This document shows, piece after piece, positions 10,371-21,584 of a DNA stretch of 64,000 nucleotides. Numbering within the stretch: the stretch's first letter is position 1; each line of letters begins with the position of its first letter. The DNA is from Theropithecus gelada. Its lineage: Eukaryota > Chordata > Mammalia > Primates > Cercopithecidae. Where the stretch lies: positions 110,064,936 through 110,128,935 of the forward strand of contig NC_037677.1 in assembly GCF_003255815.1 (NCBI RefSeq). The letters run 5' to 3'. The position numbers were made by a program, and so were the translations under genes. A model generated the notes under the pieces. It saw only the letters and a program-made list of their open reading frames with translations. It searched no databases and was not told the origin of the DNA.

Positions 10371-10699
10371 CATTCTTCTCCTTGGGAAAAATAAAAATCA
10401 TGATGTATGTAGATTCACTCTGAGGTGCCTTCTTCATAACCACAACTCACTTCTCCAGGATTTCAGCCTGAGTGTTTCCAAATGAAAAGTTCCTTTGAAA
10501 CTTAAAGTTGACACTGGCTGCTTCATTGTAGCCATCTAAGGCAAGAGATATCTGGGGGTCTCACATCTGCCTTCCTTCTTCTGTTCCAGCTTCCCATGCA
10601 ACCAAGCAGGATCCCAGTCAAGTCCAGGGCAATATCATGTTGCTTTTGGCTGTGTGCTGCGCTTCCATGGTCTCGGCTCTGATGCTAGATGCTGGCATT
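10371..10699. other. noncoding DNA
   Basis: No recognisable feature between the possible LTR and the L1 tail. Confidence 0.4.
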
Positions 10700-12060
10700 C
10701 CCACCCTGTGATAGCATGTGCATGTTTAGTTCTGTACAATTTTATCACATGTGTAGGTCCTGTATCTACCACCATACTCAAGACACAACACAAACACGCA
10801 AAACAACAACAAGATACAAAACAGTTCCCTCCCGCAAAGGTAAAGATTCTTCCTCTTGCCCTTTTATAGCCACCCTCACCTCCTGCTCACCCCCACCTCA
10901 CCTCCTATCCTAGACCTCTGGCAACCTCTAATCTGTTCTCCATGTCTATAACTTTGTCATTTCAAGAATGTTATGCAAGTGAATTCACATAATATGTAAC
11001 CTTTGGAATTGGCTTTTTTCACTCGGTGTAATTCTCTAGAGATTCATCCAGGCTGTTTTGTGCAGCAGCAGTTCCTTTTCATAGGTGAGTAGCACGCCAT
11101 GGTATGGATGGACCACAGTTCATTTAACCATTCACCCAATGAAGGGTATCTGGGTTGCTTCTAGGTTTGGGGTGTTCTGAATAAAGTTACTATGATCATT
11201 CATGCACAGTTTACTGTGTGAACACAAGTTTTCATTTCTGTGGAGTAAATGCCCCAGAGCATAATAGCTGGGTCGTATGGCACTTGTGTGGTTAGTTTTG
11301 TTTGTTCGTTCGTTTTCGAGACAGAGTCTCGCTATGTTACCCAGGCTGGAGTGCAGTGGTGCAATCTTGGCTCAATGCAACCTCCACCTCCCAGGTTCAA
11401 GTGATTCTTGTGCCTCAGCTTCCCAAGTAGCTGGGACTACCGGTGCATGCCACCATGCCCAGCTAATTATATTGCATTTTTAGTAGAGACAGGGTTTCAC
11501 AATTTTGGCCAGGCTGGTCTTGAACTCTGGGCCTCAAGTGATCTGCCTGCCTTGGCCTCTCCCAAAGTGCTGACATTAAAAGTGTGAGCCATGGTGCCTG
11601 GCCACATGGTTAGTTTTATGAGAAACTGCCAAACAGTTTTCCAGAGTAGACATTCCCACCAGCAATGAATGAATGATCCAGTTCCCCACATCCTCTCCAG
11701 CATTTAGTATTGTCCCCATTTTTAATTTTAGCCATTACAGTAAGTGTTAGTGATTTCTCATTGTGATTTAATTTGCATTTTTCTAATAGTTAAAGACATT
11801 GAACATTTTTTTCATGTGTTTGTTTGCCATCTGTATATCCTCTTTACTGAAACGTCTGTTTATTTCTTTTGTCCATTTTCTACTTAGATTGTATGATTTA
11901 TTTTTTGTTGGGATTTGAGAGTTCTTTTCAAAACATATACTCTAGATACCAATCCTTTGTCAGATATGTGTTTTGGACATATTTTCTTTTAAATTTGTTT
12001 TTAAAGGCTTTCATAGGCTTGCTTGTACCTATGCTACAAACTCTGTTTTTCTAAGATCTT
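10700..12060 (-). mobile_element. old L1 (L1M-type) 3' end, split by an Alu
   Basis: Reverse-oriented L1: the 3' UTR type (ACAATTTTATCACATGTGTAGG) at 10735-10900 is followed by the antisense of the distal part (TTCACTCGGTG, TTCATTTAACCATTCACCC, AATAGCTGGGTCGTATGG). It resumes after the Alu with TGAGAAACTGCCAAACAG and CCCACCAGCAATGAATG, then fades near 12060. Heavily diverged, no intact frame. Confidence 0.85.
11289..11617 (-). mobile_element. Alu SINE inserted in L1
   Basis: Reverse Alu, body about 11315-11604. The target-site duplication TGGTTAGTTTT lies at 11289-11299 and 11607-11617, and the L1 sequence on both sides joins cleanly, so this Alu is younger than the L1. The frame at 11277-11483 is Alu-derived. 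Confidence 0.95.
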
Positions 12061-13720
12061 AAATTCTTTAACTATAAATTTTCCAGCCATAAGCATTTTG
12101 GGGAAGATAATGTTTGAGTTGGAGAAAGACCATCACCTATCCACACAAAAATCCAACCTGTAAATGGAGGCTGAGTTGAATGAGCAGGCAATGTGCCTCA
12201 TCTTTCTTAAGCTACAACATCAGCACCAGCTGTTGTAATGGACTCTTTGAAAAATGAGTTTTATTTCCCTTCCCAAAAATAGGCTGGCATGCAATTCAGT
12301 TCATTCACTGCTCATTTAAACAGGCTAGATACATTCTTGTCATGTACAAGAAAGTCTATATATTCCAGCTCTCCCAGCTGTCACCATCCCAGGATACAAA
12401 CTTGGTCATGATTACTTTTAAGGGCAACATTAGAAAGCACAAGACCTCATTATCTTGACTGTTGGAAATGAGCCCCTCTTAAAGAAACTACGATGCAATT
12501 ATGCCAGCCCCTAAAGAATCCTTACATGTTTGGTATTCCTCCACGCACATGTATTCATGAAATGTATCCCAAGTGCCAGATGCTCTACTAGGTGACTGAA
12601 TCTAATGGCAGTCACAGCTGGCAGGACCCCTACACTCATGGAGCAGATAATCCAGTGGCCACAGTCTGGTTTGTCAGCTGTGATCCTCAAGCCCTCTTTC
12701 TTCTCTCTTCTGGTTTCCACTTATTCATACCTCAAAAATGCTCTTGAATATGCCTTACAGTGGCCACATGAGAATGAATAGTCCTGTCTAGTCCAAGGGT
12801 TCTGACCCCAGATGTGCCCACAGTTCCCAATCCTTAGATGCTAGGATGTCTCTGGGTTCTGTGCAGAGGCGTGGCAAGGTTCCCTCCCCATCAAGGTGTA
12901 GTACATGGTCATCTGTGCTCAGATGTGACCCTGCTTGTGCCCAGAGCCTCACAGAACCCTAGATTCTGTGCTCTGTCACACTTTGTCTTGAAAACTCATT
13001 TATTTATGGACCTTGCTCTTCTAGTCATGGAAAGTTAAAACTCTTACGGGAAGGCTGCCAGACTGGATCACTGTACTCTCCTTCCATCTTCCTCTTTCCA
13101 ATGAAACAATAGCTCATTACACTTAGAAACCCAGTTTTTAGAAACCCTAGTAAAGTCCAGTTGTTTCTAGTAATGTCCAGCTGAATTAAGAAACAGTAGG
13201 CAGAAAAAGTGATTGAATATTTTTGGAAAGGTGTTGAAAGTTTGGGTGGACAGGGTTGAACAAGAAAGGAACAAAATTATCTTTAGTCCAAGAAAGACAC
13301 AAAAATGAAAAGATTAAAAATAAAAGAGGGGATCTCCCATGACAAAGATGGACTTTGTGAGGAAAAATGAGAATTAGGCAAGGTATAAGTTAGGAAAAGA
13401 CCAACAAGCCTTTATGGAGCGTTCTTAAAGATCACCCTCCACCTTGAGATGGCAGGTTTAGCCACATTCTCCCAGTGACTAAGGGCGTTGTCACTGTAAT
13501 TTAGACCATACTAATGATGTCAACCTGAAAGCCCTCCAGAAACTTCTCTGCAGGTTTTATCTAATACATTTTTACCTAATGCATTTCCTATAAAGGCTAC
13601 AGATATATCGTGTTTGTCCTTCTAAGGTTGTTGAGAACTAGAACAAGTATGACAGTTTGAGAAAGTACAGTCGGGAAAAGCCGATCTCTTTCACGGAAGG
13701 AACTCTGTTTCATTCCTCTT
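12061..13720. other. mostly single-copy noncoding DNA
   Basis: No gene recognised. The segment 12540-12670 (ATTCATGAAATGTATCCCAAG, then CTCATGGAGCAGATAATCC) resembles an old L2-type 3' fragment. The A-rich stretch 13260-13335 is not assigned. Confidence 0.35.
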
Positions 13721-13724
13721 TACC

Positions 13725-13808
13725 TCTCCATTACGTTTCAGTTTGACACAAATTAGGCACTCATAAATGTTCTTTGAATGAACAAATTAACTTGCTTGTT
13801 CCAGGTCA
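13725..13808 (+). repeat. copy 1 of a dispersed ~85-bp direct repeat (L2-tail-like)
   Basis: CATTACGTTTCAGTTTGACACAAATTAGGC through AACTTGCTTGTTC (quoted only at its ends) matches 14757-14842 with scattered substitutions and small indels. It contains an L2-like tail (TAAATGTTCTTTGAATGAA). The similarity seems to extend past the generic L2 tail. Confidence 0.6.
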
Positions 13809-14756
13809 TAAAGTGAGTCATTGCCTGGGACAGCTTTCCTCAACTATGTTCCCAGATACAACAGAGAGTTACAAGTATTTGAGGCAAATAGGAATCTGTG
13901 ATCAAATGAGATTTGGTCTTAGGGAGCCACAGTGCACATTGGCATAATAAAGGCTCCAAGAAGTCCTGCAATAAAAAGCCCATGTAACTTTTTCTAACTC
14001 TGCACTTCTGAAAACTTTTTCTGACCACGGAACCCCTTCATTGCATAGAACATAAGCTTCAGCATCTTGCAGAACCAGTCTTCCTCAGAACAGGGTTCAG
14101 GAACTTGAGTTAATGAGGCAAAGATGAATGGCAGAGAGCTCAGCGTAAACAAAAGGAGAGAGAGAGGCTTCCTGGGATACATGGGAGTGATAACTGCAGG
14201 CACTTTGGTAGTGCCAGAACACAACCCATCAGGTGGGGAGGGATGAACAAAGAGGTTTGAGAGTGTGTGATGGGGCTATTCCCACAGAGCACTCTGCCTG
14301 CCATGCCATGGAGCTTAGGTTTAACCAAGTAGACCCTTCGGAGTCCTGGCTCTCTGCAAAGTGCCGTAGAATGATGGGGTCACATTTGAGGTCTAGGCAG
14401 GTTGTTCTGGTGGTTGAGTGGAGAGTGGGTTGGAAGAGGACATACAGGATGACCAATTAGGTGGTTGCCTTGGTGTTTGGGTAGAAGATGGGCTCTGATG
14501 AGCAGGCAGTGCATTCGTGCAGCGCGAGAATGGATAAGCTGCCATCCTATATGTTCCCAGACTCAACCAAAGCCTTGAGAAAATAGCCTAAGCTGGTCTG
14601 AAAGCCTCTATGCAGGGAGTATGGTGTCACTGAATGCAAGGGTGACCCACTGAGAAGCAGCAGGAGGCCATGACATCATGACAGAGGGAGAGGAGAGAGA
14701 GAAGCTAGGATGGGGACTCTGCCATCATCACTTTGCTCCCTCTTTTTAAATTATTC
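13809..14756. other. single-copy noncoding DNA
   Basis: No recognised repeat or gene. Open frames at 13994-14460 on both strands have no domain. Confidence 0.4.
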
Positions 14757-14842
14757 TTTCCCCCATTACTTTGCAGTTTCTAACACAAATTAGGTGCTCA
14801 ATAAGTGTCCTTTGAATGAATGAACAGACCAACTTGTTTGTT
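14757..14842 (+). repeat. copy 2 of a dispersed ~85-bp direct repeat (L2-tail-like)
   Basis: CATTACTTTGCAGTTTC, ACACAAATTAGGTGCTC and AACTTGTTTGTTC align with the copy about 1 kb upstream. Flanks on both sides differ. Confidence 0.6.
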
Positions 14843-14997
14843 CAAGATTGTTTACTACCTTAAACAAGTGTGCCACTTTTCAGAGAGAGACTCTTAACAG
14901 CAAAAACAGCCAAAACAGGGTGCCCCTGGTTACTTGAATTTTTTCTCCAAGGTTTCATTAAGTTCCAGCCTAAGATTACCCATTCATTCATTAGAAA

Positions 14998-15077
14998 CTT
15001 AGTGTGAATTAGGGGGACTTATGCTAAGTGTGACTTAGGGGGACTCACACTAAATGTGAGTTAGTGGGACTCTGGGG
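14998..15077 (+). repeat. three-unit 26-27 bp tandem repeat
   Basis: Units at 14998-15023, 15024-15050 and 15051-15077 share the pattern TAAGTGTGANTTAGGGGGACT with a few substitutions. It is a tiny minisatellite with no flanking repeat. Confidence 0.85.
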
Positions 15078-15955
15078 TTGTGCACACAGTGGAACAAATG
15101 GCCATGTTGCTAAGGGATACAGAAGAAGGTCCAAGTGAGTCCCTAGGCTCTTCAACCCTTGCACCCCCAGCCCATACTGTCCCTAAGCATTTGTCTTTAA
15201 TGGGTAATATTGAGTGTATCTCAGGGGATATTTAATCCATATGGCTTTGATTCATTAACACTTAACTCATCAAAACACTTACATTTTTTTCTGGGAAAGT
15301 TTGTTGCCATTTAGGAAGCATTTTTCAGATGTGATAAAAAGCTTTTAAGATGATCAGGAAAGAGGCTGCAAGCTAGTCATGGAAACAAGGCAGGTTCAAC
15401 ACATTGGGAGGCTGAGGTCCTGGCCTGGCCTGGCCCTTCCTTTATCTGCTTCAGAGATGGCCAAATTTTGGTCCCAATTTTTTTCCTTAACTTTGGAAAT
15501 GGACTAGGTTAGAGAAAGATGGGGAACATAGGAGAGAAGATCCATACTGGAAGCAGTGTGGCACCAGGGGCGCGCGGCCCTGGGCTCACACCTTCAGGGA
15601 GAGTGGAGGCTCTACTCCAGCCCCTTTGTGTAAAAATCCTCACTAAACCCAGTGTGCGGTCTCAGTCTCCTTGGTTGCAAGAAATGGCTCTGATCCCTGG
15701 GCCAATAGATGGTTACGGTGGACAGGCCCTTGGAGATCAACAACTTGGACCTGTCAAGGTATATGCGAGGAACCAAAGACCAGAGAAGAGAAGCAAGGAA
15801 CTTTCAGAAGTTCACATGTCAGGTTAGTGACAGAGTCGAGCCTCGAGCCAAGTCTCGTTCATGGCCCGACTACTGCAGACAAGGTCCTGCCCTGGAGTGT
15901 AACCAACTAGTTAATACTCTCCCTTCTCTGTTCTCCTTGACATTTGTTAAAATTT
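15078..15955. other. single-copy noncoding DNA
   Basis: No repeat recognised. A short G+C-rich palindromic core GGGGCGCGCGGCCC lies near 15567 but the surrounding CpG density is low. Open frames at 15519-16002 have no domain. Confidence 0.4.
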
Positions 15956-16345
15956 ACAATGTGTCAGGCTGTAGGACAAACGCTTGGTGTGCATTATTAT
16001 GAGGTGTGACCTTGGGTAAGTTCCTTAACCTGTTTTAGCTTTAAGAGGTGGTAAAGATGGAGGTCAGTAGTAGACGATCTGAGCCACACTGTCCAGGCTC
16101 AAATCCCAGCTCCGCCACTTACTAGTTGGAGGATCTTGAACAAGTTACTTAATCTTTCTAATCCTCAGTTCCTGTTTCATAGGTGTGTTAGCAGGCTGGC
16201 TATTATTATTTTAGATAATCCTCTATAATGACCCAGTGATGAAGTGACTCTTGCTATCACCATATTCCAGATGAAGAAACTGAGGCCCATGACAGTTACA
16301 AGAGTTGTGTAAGATAATTAACAGAGCAAGAATTCAAATTCAGAT
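15956..16345. mobile_element. cluster of MIR fragments in both orientations
   Basis: A short minus-strand piece (15958-16000), a plus-strand core (16005-16045, GTGTGACCTTGGGTAAGTTC), a plus-strand MIR at 16085-16185 (GGCTCAAATCCCAGCTCCG, CCTCAGTTCC) and a minus-strand MIR at 16230-16345 (CCAGATGAAGAAACTGAGGC). All are diverged. Confidence 0.7.
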
Positions 16346-16584
16346 TTGCCTGACTCCAGGGAAGCAGATCTCTGGGATTTATTGGAAAATGTGGTGGAGT
16401 ATGTTTGTTTTGCTTTGTTTACTTTCCGTGGTATAGCTTAGTCATAGCATGGTTTCTGTTACACCTTAAATTTCTCATAGCACGATTTCTTTTACATCTA
16501 CAGCATAAAACAATCATGATTGATATTAAGTGTCAAATAAATTTCAAATAAAATTGTCATTATAATCTCAGCACCCAATTTACT

Positions 16585-17205
16585 GATCTATTTTGGGAAT
16601 GCTTCTACATTACACAGGATGCTTTCAGGTCTAAGAGACAGAAACTCAACTCGAACTTATATACACACCAAAAGAAATATATTAACTCACATAATTGGGA
16701 AAGTCCATGGTTGGACTTAGAAGATGTCACCGGGAATCTCTGTCCTACCTTCTCTTCTCCCTGCTTTCCTCTGGGCTGGCTTCAGTCTCAGGTGGCTCTC
16801 CTCATGTGGGGGCAACCTGGCCACTAGCAGTTCCAGGCTGAGGGGCAAACAGTTTAGCTGCCTCCACAGGAAGTACATTGTCCCCCAGTTCCAGCAAAAC
16901 TTCAGGATTGATTTTCTTTGGGTCTGGCTGAAGATACATAACCACCTCTGAAACAATCACTCCTCCAGGGTATGAAGCCTACGTATGGGTCTTCCCTGGG
17001 CTTCACACCCTGGAGGAGTGACTGTTTCAGAGGATGGGTGTCACATGACCATCCCCAGAGATAGTGAATGGAGTCAGACTAATTCAGACCAGAAGACTGA
17101 GAGTAAGGAAAGGGTGGCCCCCAAAGGAAAACTCAGGATGCTATTATGAGAAGAGTTGGGAACAGATGCTGGGCCGGCAGAAACATCAGATGTCCACTAC
17201 AAGTT
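16585..17205 (+). mobile_element. ancient mammalian interspersed repeat, family not assigned
   Basis: CAACTCGAACTTATATACAC, TTGGCTTCAGTCTCAGG-like, CCACTAGCAGTTCCAGGCT and a final CAGATGTCCACTAC occur in an order I know from many human loci. I cannot name the family with confidence. A local inverted duplication (16945-17033) sits inside it. Confidence 0.45.
16945..17033. repeat. 34-bp inverted repeat (foldback) with 21-base loop
   Basis: The left arm 16945-16978 and right arm 17000-17033 are reverse complements at 32 of 34 positions; the loop is 16979-16999. The two mismatches are A against C (G:U-tolerant in RNA). Pairing stops abruptly at both outer ends. Confidence 0.95.
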
Positions 17206-17930
17206 ACCAAACATATCTTGAGGAGAAAATAAGTTAGTTGTTTGAGTCATACTTGATACCCCATTGACCCAAACCCTCCAACCTCAAACTTTCTGGCGAC
17301 ATAATTTTTTCTTTATTAGAGAACCACTTCAACCAATGCTCTGCCAGGACATCCTACAAACCAAAGTGGCCAGAAGAGCGCAGCACCACCTTGCATGCAG
17401 AGCTGAGCTGAGACCCCACCTTCTTCAGTTCAGGAGGGTTGGTAGATGTTACTGGTGTCCTTCTTGAGTAGAGAAAGCTCTTTGGAGACATTAGTGTTTC
17501 CCTCTCCTGTGAAGACCTAAAAAGGGCCTTCCCTCAGGGGTCTCACCAGGGTTAACTTCACCCCTGATTGACTTGAGACAATGAGATCTTCCTCAAGCTC
17601 AGATGAGCTGGGAACAGTGCTGGAATGGGGTCCAAGCCCTCAGGGGCCCCCTGTCCCACAGATTAGCAATCCACCCACCCAAGTCAGCTCACCTAGGGGA
17701 AGTTGAGCATGGGCTGGGCAGAAGCAAACCTCATCATAAAAGCTGGTAGAATAGCCATTTCATAGTTTTCTAGCATCCTAGTTTATTCACACATGGAGCT
17801 GACAGATGGCCCATTTGGACTGAATTGGACATTGGCCCAATTCAACAAACATTTACGTGCCTTTTTTTTTTGGCTTGGGGACAAGCTAAGTAGTACCATT
17901 CTAGTCGATTTCATCAAACCACTTAACAGC
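17206..17930. other. single-copy noncoding DNA
   Basis: No recognised repeat or gene. A T-run lies at about 17862-17871. Confidence 0.4.
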
Positions 17931-17934
17931 TTTG

Positions 17935-18135
17935 TGCTGTGAAGAGACTTCAGGCTTTGGAGTCAAACAGACTTGGGTTGAAGCCAAGTTTCATCACATA
18001 TTTGCTGTGTGGCCTTTGGCCTCCATTTCCTCATCTGTAAAATGGGGATGCTAATACAAGGGCCTCTGTCTCAGGGCTGCCCTGAGGGTTACATGAGGTC
18101 ACATGTATCAGGACCCATAGCCCCACCGTAGAAGA
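17935..18135 (+). mobile_element. MIR SINE
   Basis: Well-preserved MIR: GGAGTCAAACAGACTTGGGTT head, GGCCTCCATTTCCTCATCTG and TAAAATGGGGATGCTAATA core, then a GAGGGTTACATGAGGTCACATG tail (quoted in parts). Confidence 0.85.
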
Positions 18136-18470
18136 CACTCAGCCAAGACAGTGGCCTCCTTTCCTTCCTCCCTCGGCTGACTCTCTGCTGACTTGACTCA
18201 CCAGATGGTTGGACAAGTCCTTTTTCTGCTGTATTGAGATGGGCACTGACTGTATCTTGAATGGTCTTAGATAGCATCTGATAGCACTGATTCTCAGTTG
18301 AGTTAACTCTCTGAACAACACCTTCAGGTAGTAGAAAGAGGAAGGAGTTATTAGATGAAAGTTGGCCATCATTTAGCCAAACACACACCTTGAAAGGCAG
18401 CCTGGGGCTTTAGTTATCACTCCAAATGCTGGTTCAAGCCTGTATATTTAGCTTCGATCATTGTGGCGTC
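18136..18470. other. single-copy noncoding DNA
   Basis: No recognised repeat or gene; the minus-strand frame 18089-18388 overlaps the MIR tail and has no domain. Confidence 0.4.
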
Positions 18471-18474
18471 TAGA

Positions 18475-18835
18475 TCCAATAATCATAGCAGATACCAGGT
18501 ACCCAGCTAAATACTTAACACTCTTTCCATACTTCATTAATGCCCACCACAGTCCCATGGTGATACCGATAATATTATTCCTTTTTACAGATGAGGACGT
18601 GAGACTTTGAGAGGTTAAGTCAAGGCTGCCACATCAGTTGCATGTGTAGTCCGTGTGAGTAGTACCCCCTGGCGCTGTAGGTGCATAGCAGTAATGAAAA
18701 TAGCAGGCAGTACTCATTTGGAATCCACACTATGCCACACATTCTCACATGTATTAATTCTTTAATCCTCTCGCAAAACTCAGAGACCACACACCAAGGT
18801 CAACAGCTAATAAGTGATGAAGCTTTTAGAGTCCC
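18475..18835 (-). mobile_element. two adjacent MIR copies
   Basis: 18475-18645 carries TACAGATGAGGACGTGAGAC and GAGAGGTTAAGTCAAGG. 18675-18835 carries CACATTCTCACATGTATTAA and TTAATCCTCTCGCAAAAC. Both are antisense MIR; the boundary between them is near 18660. Confidence 0.7.
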
Positions 18836-18884
18836 CACTATAACACCCTACACTTTTCCTATATAACACTTTAAAAGAACGTAA

Positions 18885-19120
18885 TTTCAACTTTTATTTT
18901 AGACTCGGGGGTACATGTGCAGGTTTGTTACGTGGGTATTTTGCGTGACGCTGAGGTGTGGGGTATGATTGATCCTGTTACCCAGGTAGTGAGGATAGTA
19001 TGTAGTAGTGAGTTTTTGGTCCCTTCCGTCCCTGCTCCTCTAGTCCCCAGTGTCTATTGTTGTCACCTTTATATCCACGGATACTGAATGTTTAGCTCCC
19101 ACTTATAAGTGAGAACACTA
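18885..19120 (-). mobile_element. L1 3' UTR fragment
   Basis: Reverse L1 end: AACTTTTATTTTAGACTCGG, GGTACATGTGCAGGTTTGTT, then GTTACCCAGGTAGTGAG, and TTTAGCTCCCACTTATAAGTG near 19092. It is the last ~235 bases of an L1, truncated at its 5' side. Confidence 0.9.
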
Positions 19121-19154
19121 CACAACACTGCTTGATTAATCTTGGTTAATTAAT

Positions 19155-19285
19155 TCTACCCCCTCTCATTAAATGCAAGCTCCCTGACGGCAGAAGAGTC
19201 ATTCTTGTGTCCCCAGGACCTGGCAGAACACTAGGCTCATAGAAGGTGCTGAATAAATCTTTGTTGAAAAGTGAATGAATGAATG
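19155..19285 (+). mobile_element. L2 3' end
   Basis: GCAAGCTCCCTGACGGCAGA, CCCAGGACCTGGCAGAACAC, GGTGCTGAATAAATCTTTGT and a terminal GAATGAATGAATGAGG follow the L2 3' end order. Confidence 0.8.
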
Positions 19286-19289
19286 AGGT

Positions 19290-20295
19290 ATGTAAGTCAG
19301 ATACCAGGAAGAGTTTTCATGGCAAAAAAAAAAAAAAGCTGTCCATTATTTCACACCAAATAATGATGGGAGCAGATGTGCAGGGTGGCAGTGGGGTGGG
19401 AACCTGCATGCTGGCATTGGTGCCTGGCCATGCCCAGTAGATAAAGTCTTCCAGGGCACACAGACTGAGGCTGGCAGGGACGAACTTTCTAAAGCACCAC
19501 AAAGTTCCTTGGCCCCCACACAACGTCTGGCCCAAAAGCCTTCATTTCTCAGATAAACAAAGACAATCCAGCCCAACTTCCAATCTGGCCACTGGCCAAC
19601 AGGCACTTGGGTTCAAGACTGATTTTGTTGAAACAGCTGAATGTGCACCAGGCAGATCCAGCCCTTCTGCTCTGGCTCTCTTCTCTCTGTCTCTGGCTGA
19701 AGACGAGAGCATCCCGGGGTCGGGACTCTTAATCCTCCTAAACTAAGGGAGGATGTGCGCCTGACACAGGGCCAAGGCCCCCCAGCGCCCCAGTGGGCGG
19801 CCCTGGGCCCATCTGGAATGTTCAGAAATGCTGCCATCTCGTGGCGCCTGCAGGCTGGAGCAAGGCACCCTCTGGCTGAGCTTGAAGTTGATTCCTAGAA
19901 GATATTGCTCCAAATAGGGCCACACAGAGTGTGTGCATTTGCATTGCCACGCGCTAAGCCACCTGTACCACCCACTCACTGCTACCCCGGGTGTGTTATC
20001 TGCTTTGGGCCAGCCTGGGGTAAAACTGTCAACACTGAAAATCATTACCTTTGGCATCTCCCAGCTCTCTGGAAGTTATCTGATCTGTAGACAGCAAGTC
20101 CCTGAAGGAAGTGGGTGGGACACAGGGCAGGTAAGTTTTGACAGAAAAGGAAACTGGGCACAAAGTTTAAGGTGCTACAGGAAAAAAAAAAAAAAAAAAA
20201 AATGGTGGGCCCTACAGGAGCCTGCTGAGCACAGAGTTACTGAGTTGAGCTGTTAGAATCACAGTGGTAAGGGACCCTCTCCGCTGGTGCAACAA
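19290..20295. other. single-copy noncoding DNA with two A-runs
   Basis: A-runs lie at about 19324-19337 and 20180-20200. G+C-rich stretches near 19770-19860 carry a few CpGs but no island. No repeat family or gene recognised; long antisense frames at 19613-20057 have no domain. Confidence 0.4.
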
Positions 20296-20299
20296 GACA

Positions 20300-20540
20300 C
20301 AGCAGAGTGTAGTTATTATGCACTTGGACCTTCGGGTTAGATAACCTGAGTTTGAGTCCCCATTTCACCACTTGGTAGCTTTGTGACCCTGGGGAAGTTG
20401 CTTAACCTCTCTGTGCCTCCATGTCCTCAACTATAAAATGAGGGAAATAAGTTGTAATGACCACAAAGGATTGTTTTAAGGATTCAGTGATATTTGTAAA
20501 GCATTTATATGGTGTTGGTGCATTTTAAGAATGCAGTCTA
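20300..20540 (+). mobile_element. MIR SINE
   Basis: Near full-length MIR: ACCTGAGTTTGAGTCCC, TTTGTGACCCTGGGGAAGTT, CTTAACCTCTCTGTGCC, then AAGGATTCAGTGATATTTG and GTAAAGCATTTATATGG tail. Confidence 0.88.
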
Positions 20541-20619
20541 TGGGGATGAGGAGAGGCTTTGTAGAGGAGGTAGCATGAAGGCTGGTGGGGCCCAAAGGAC
20601 CAGTGTATAGGCTGTATGC

Positions 20620-20985
20620 TGTTTGCCAAATATTCTCAACTCTCTGCCGTCCATGCTAGGCTTGTACTTCCTTTGTTGTCCCTGTGTAGCCTTGTGGTTA
20701 GTTCTGACAAATGAATGTGGGCAGACGTTACCTGTGTCACTTTTGGGCCAGAGCACTAGACCCTCCAAGCCCCCTCATTCTCTCTGATACAGTGACCATA
20801 TTGTTTGAAATGATAGCTGCTCTGCCACTCTAGGCCCCTCCGTGATTACAATGAACAGAACCCCCTGCCAACCATGATGAACTTGGAGGATGGCAAAGAG
20901 ATAAAGCGTGTTATTTTAACTCACTGTGTTTGGGGGCTGTTTCTTACTATAGCATAACTTAGCCCATCCTGACTGATACAAGGGG
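20620..20985 (+). mobile_element. ancient LTR remnant (MLT1/ERVL-like)
   Basis: CAAATATTCTCAACTCTCTG, CACTTTTGGGCCAGAGCA and the end TTTAACTCACTGTGTTTGGG with CCATCCTGACTGATACA match the order of old MaLR/ERVL-type LTRs. The family call is tentative. Confidence 0.5.
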
Positions 20986-20989
20986 CATG

Positions 20990-21580
20990 ATTTAGATGAA
21001 TGACTGGCTATCAGAGAAGAAGGTGTGACTTTAAACCAGTCACGTTTCTTCTCTGGTCTTCACTTTTCTCTTGACATGATGGCATCGTCCTGAAGGCTGA
21101 GCCTACACTCAGGAAGGAGGGAAAAGAAAGGGTCACATGCAACTTTTATAGAATAGGTCCGCATAGACCTCCCTGTGTCTTTTTACACTAACCTGAGGAA
21201 GTAGCAGAGCAGGTGAACTTTACACTTGTTGAGGTTGGAGGAAGATGACTCCTCTGAATTCCTGGTTTCCCACCTCATCCCTACCCCTTTCCACTTTCAT
21301 GCCTGGCACCACTTGTACGTGTTCAAGCCATAGTTTCCATCTCCGGATGTTCATCAGAAAGGCGGGTAGAGCTATTTTTACTTCTCCTCTTTACAAACTA
21401 AAAATTTATTTACACATTTCAAAACAAATTCTGGGCTCTGCCACAGTCTGAGTTTAGATTAACTCAAGAGTCTACAGTCTACAATGACAGCCTTGTACAG
21501 AGAAAACTGACACTTGCCACAATGGTCCTGAGTTGGGATAAAGTCCTAAAATGTCTTCAGAAAATGAAAGAAAGATACAA
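20990..21580. other. single-copy noncoding DNA
   Basis: No recognised repeat or gene. Confidence 0.4.
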
Positions 21581-21584
21581 TTGT

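Noticed and set aside
15519..16002. Possible small gene around the GC-rich GGGGCGCGCGGCCC core
   Set aside because: The CpG cluster is tiny, the three frames overlap and none has a recognisable domain or start context.
16945..17033. Calling the foldback a microRNA gene
   Set aside because: Pairing is suitable but there is no expression evidence and a template-switch duplication explains it without function.
17935..18135. tRNA-like sequence in MIR heads
   Set aside because: MIR derives from a tRNA but these heads have lost the A/B-box context and acceptor stem of a real tRNA gene.
20180..20225. A-run with similar CTACAGGA flanks as a retrocopy with target-site duplication
   Set aside because: Only an A-run lies between the short flanks and no source sequence is identifiable.
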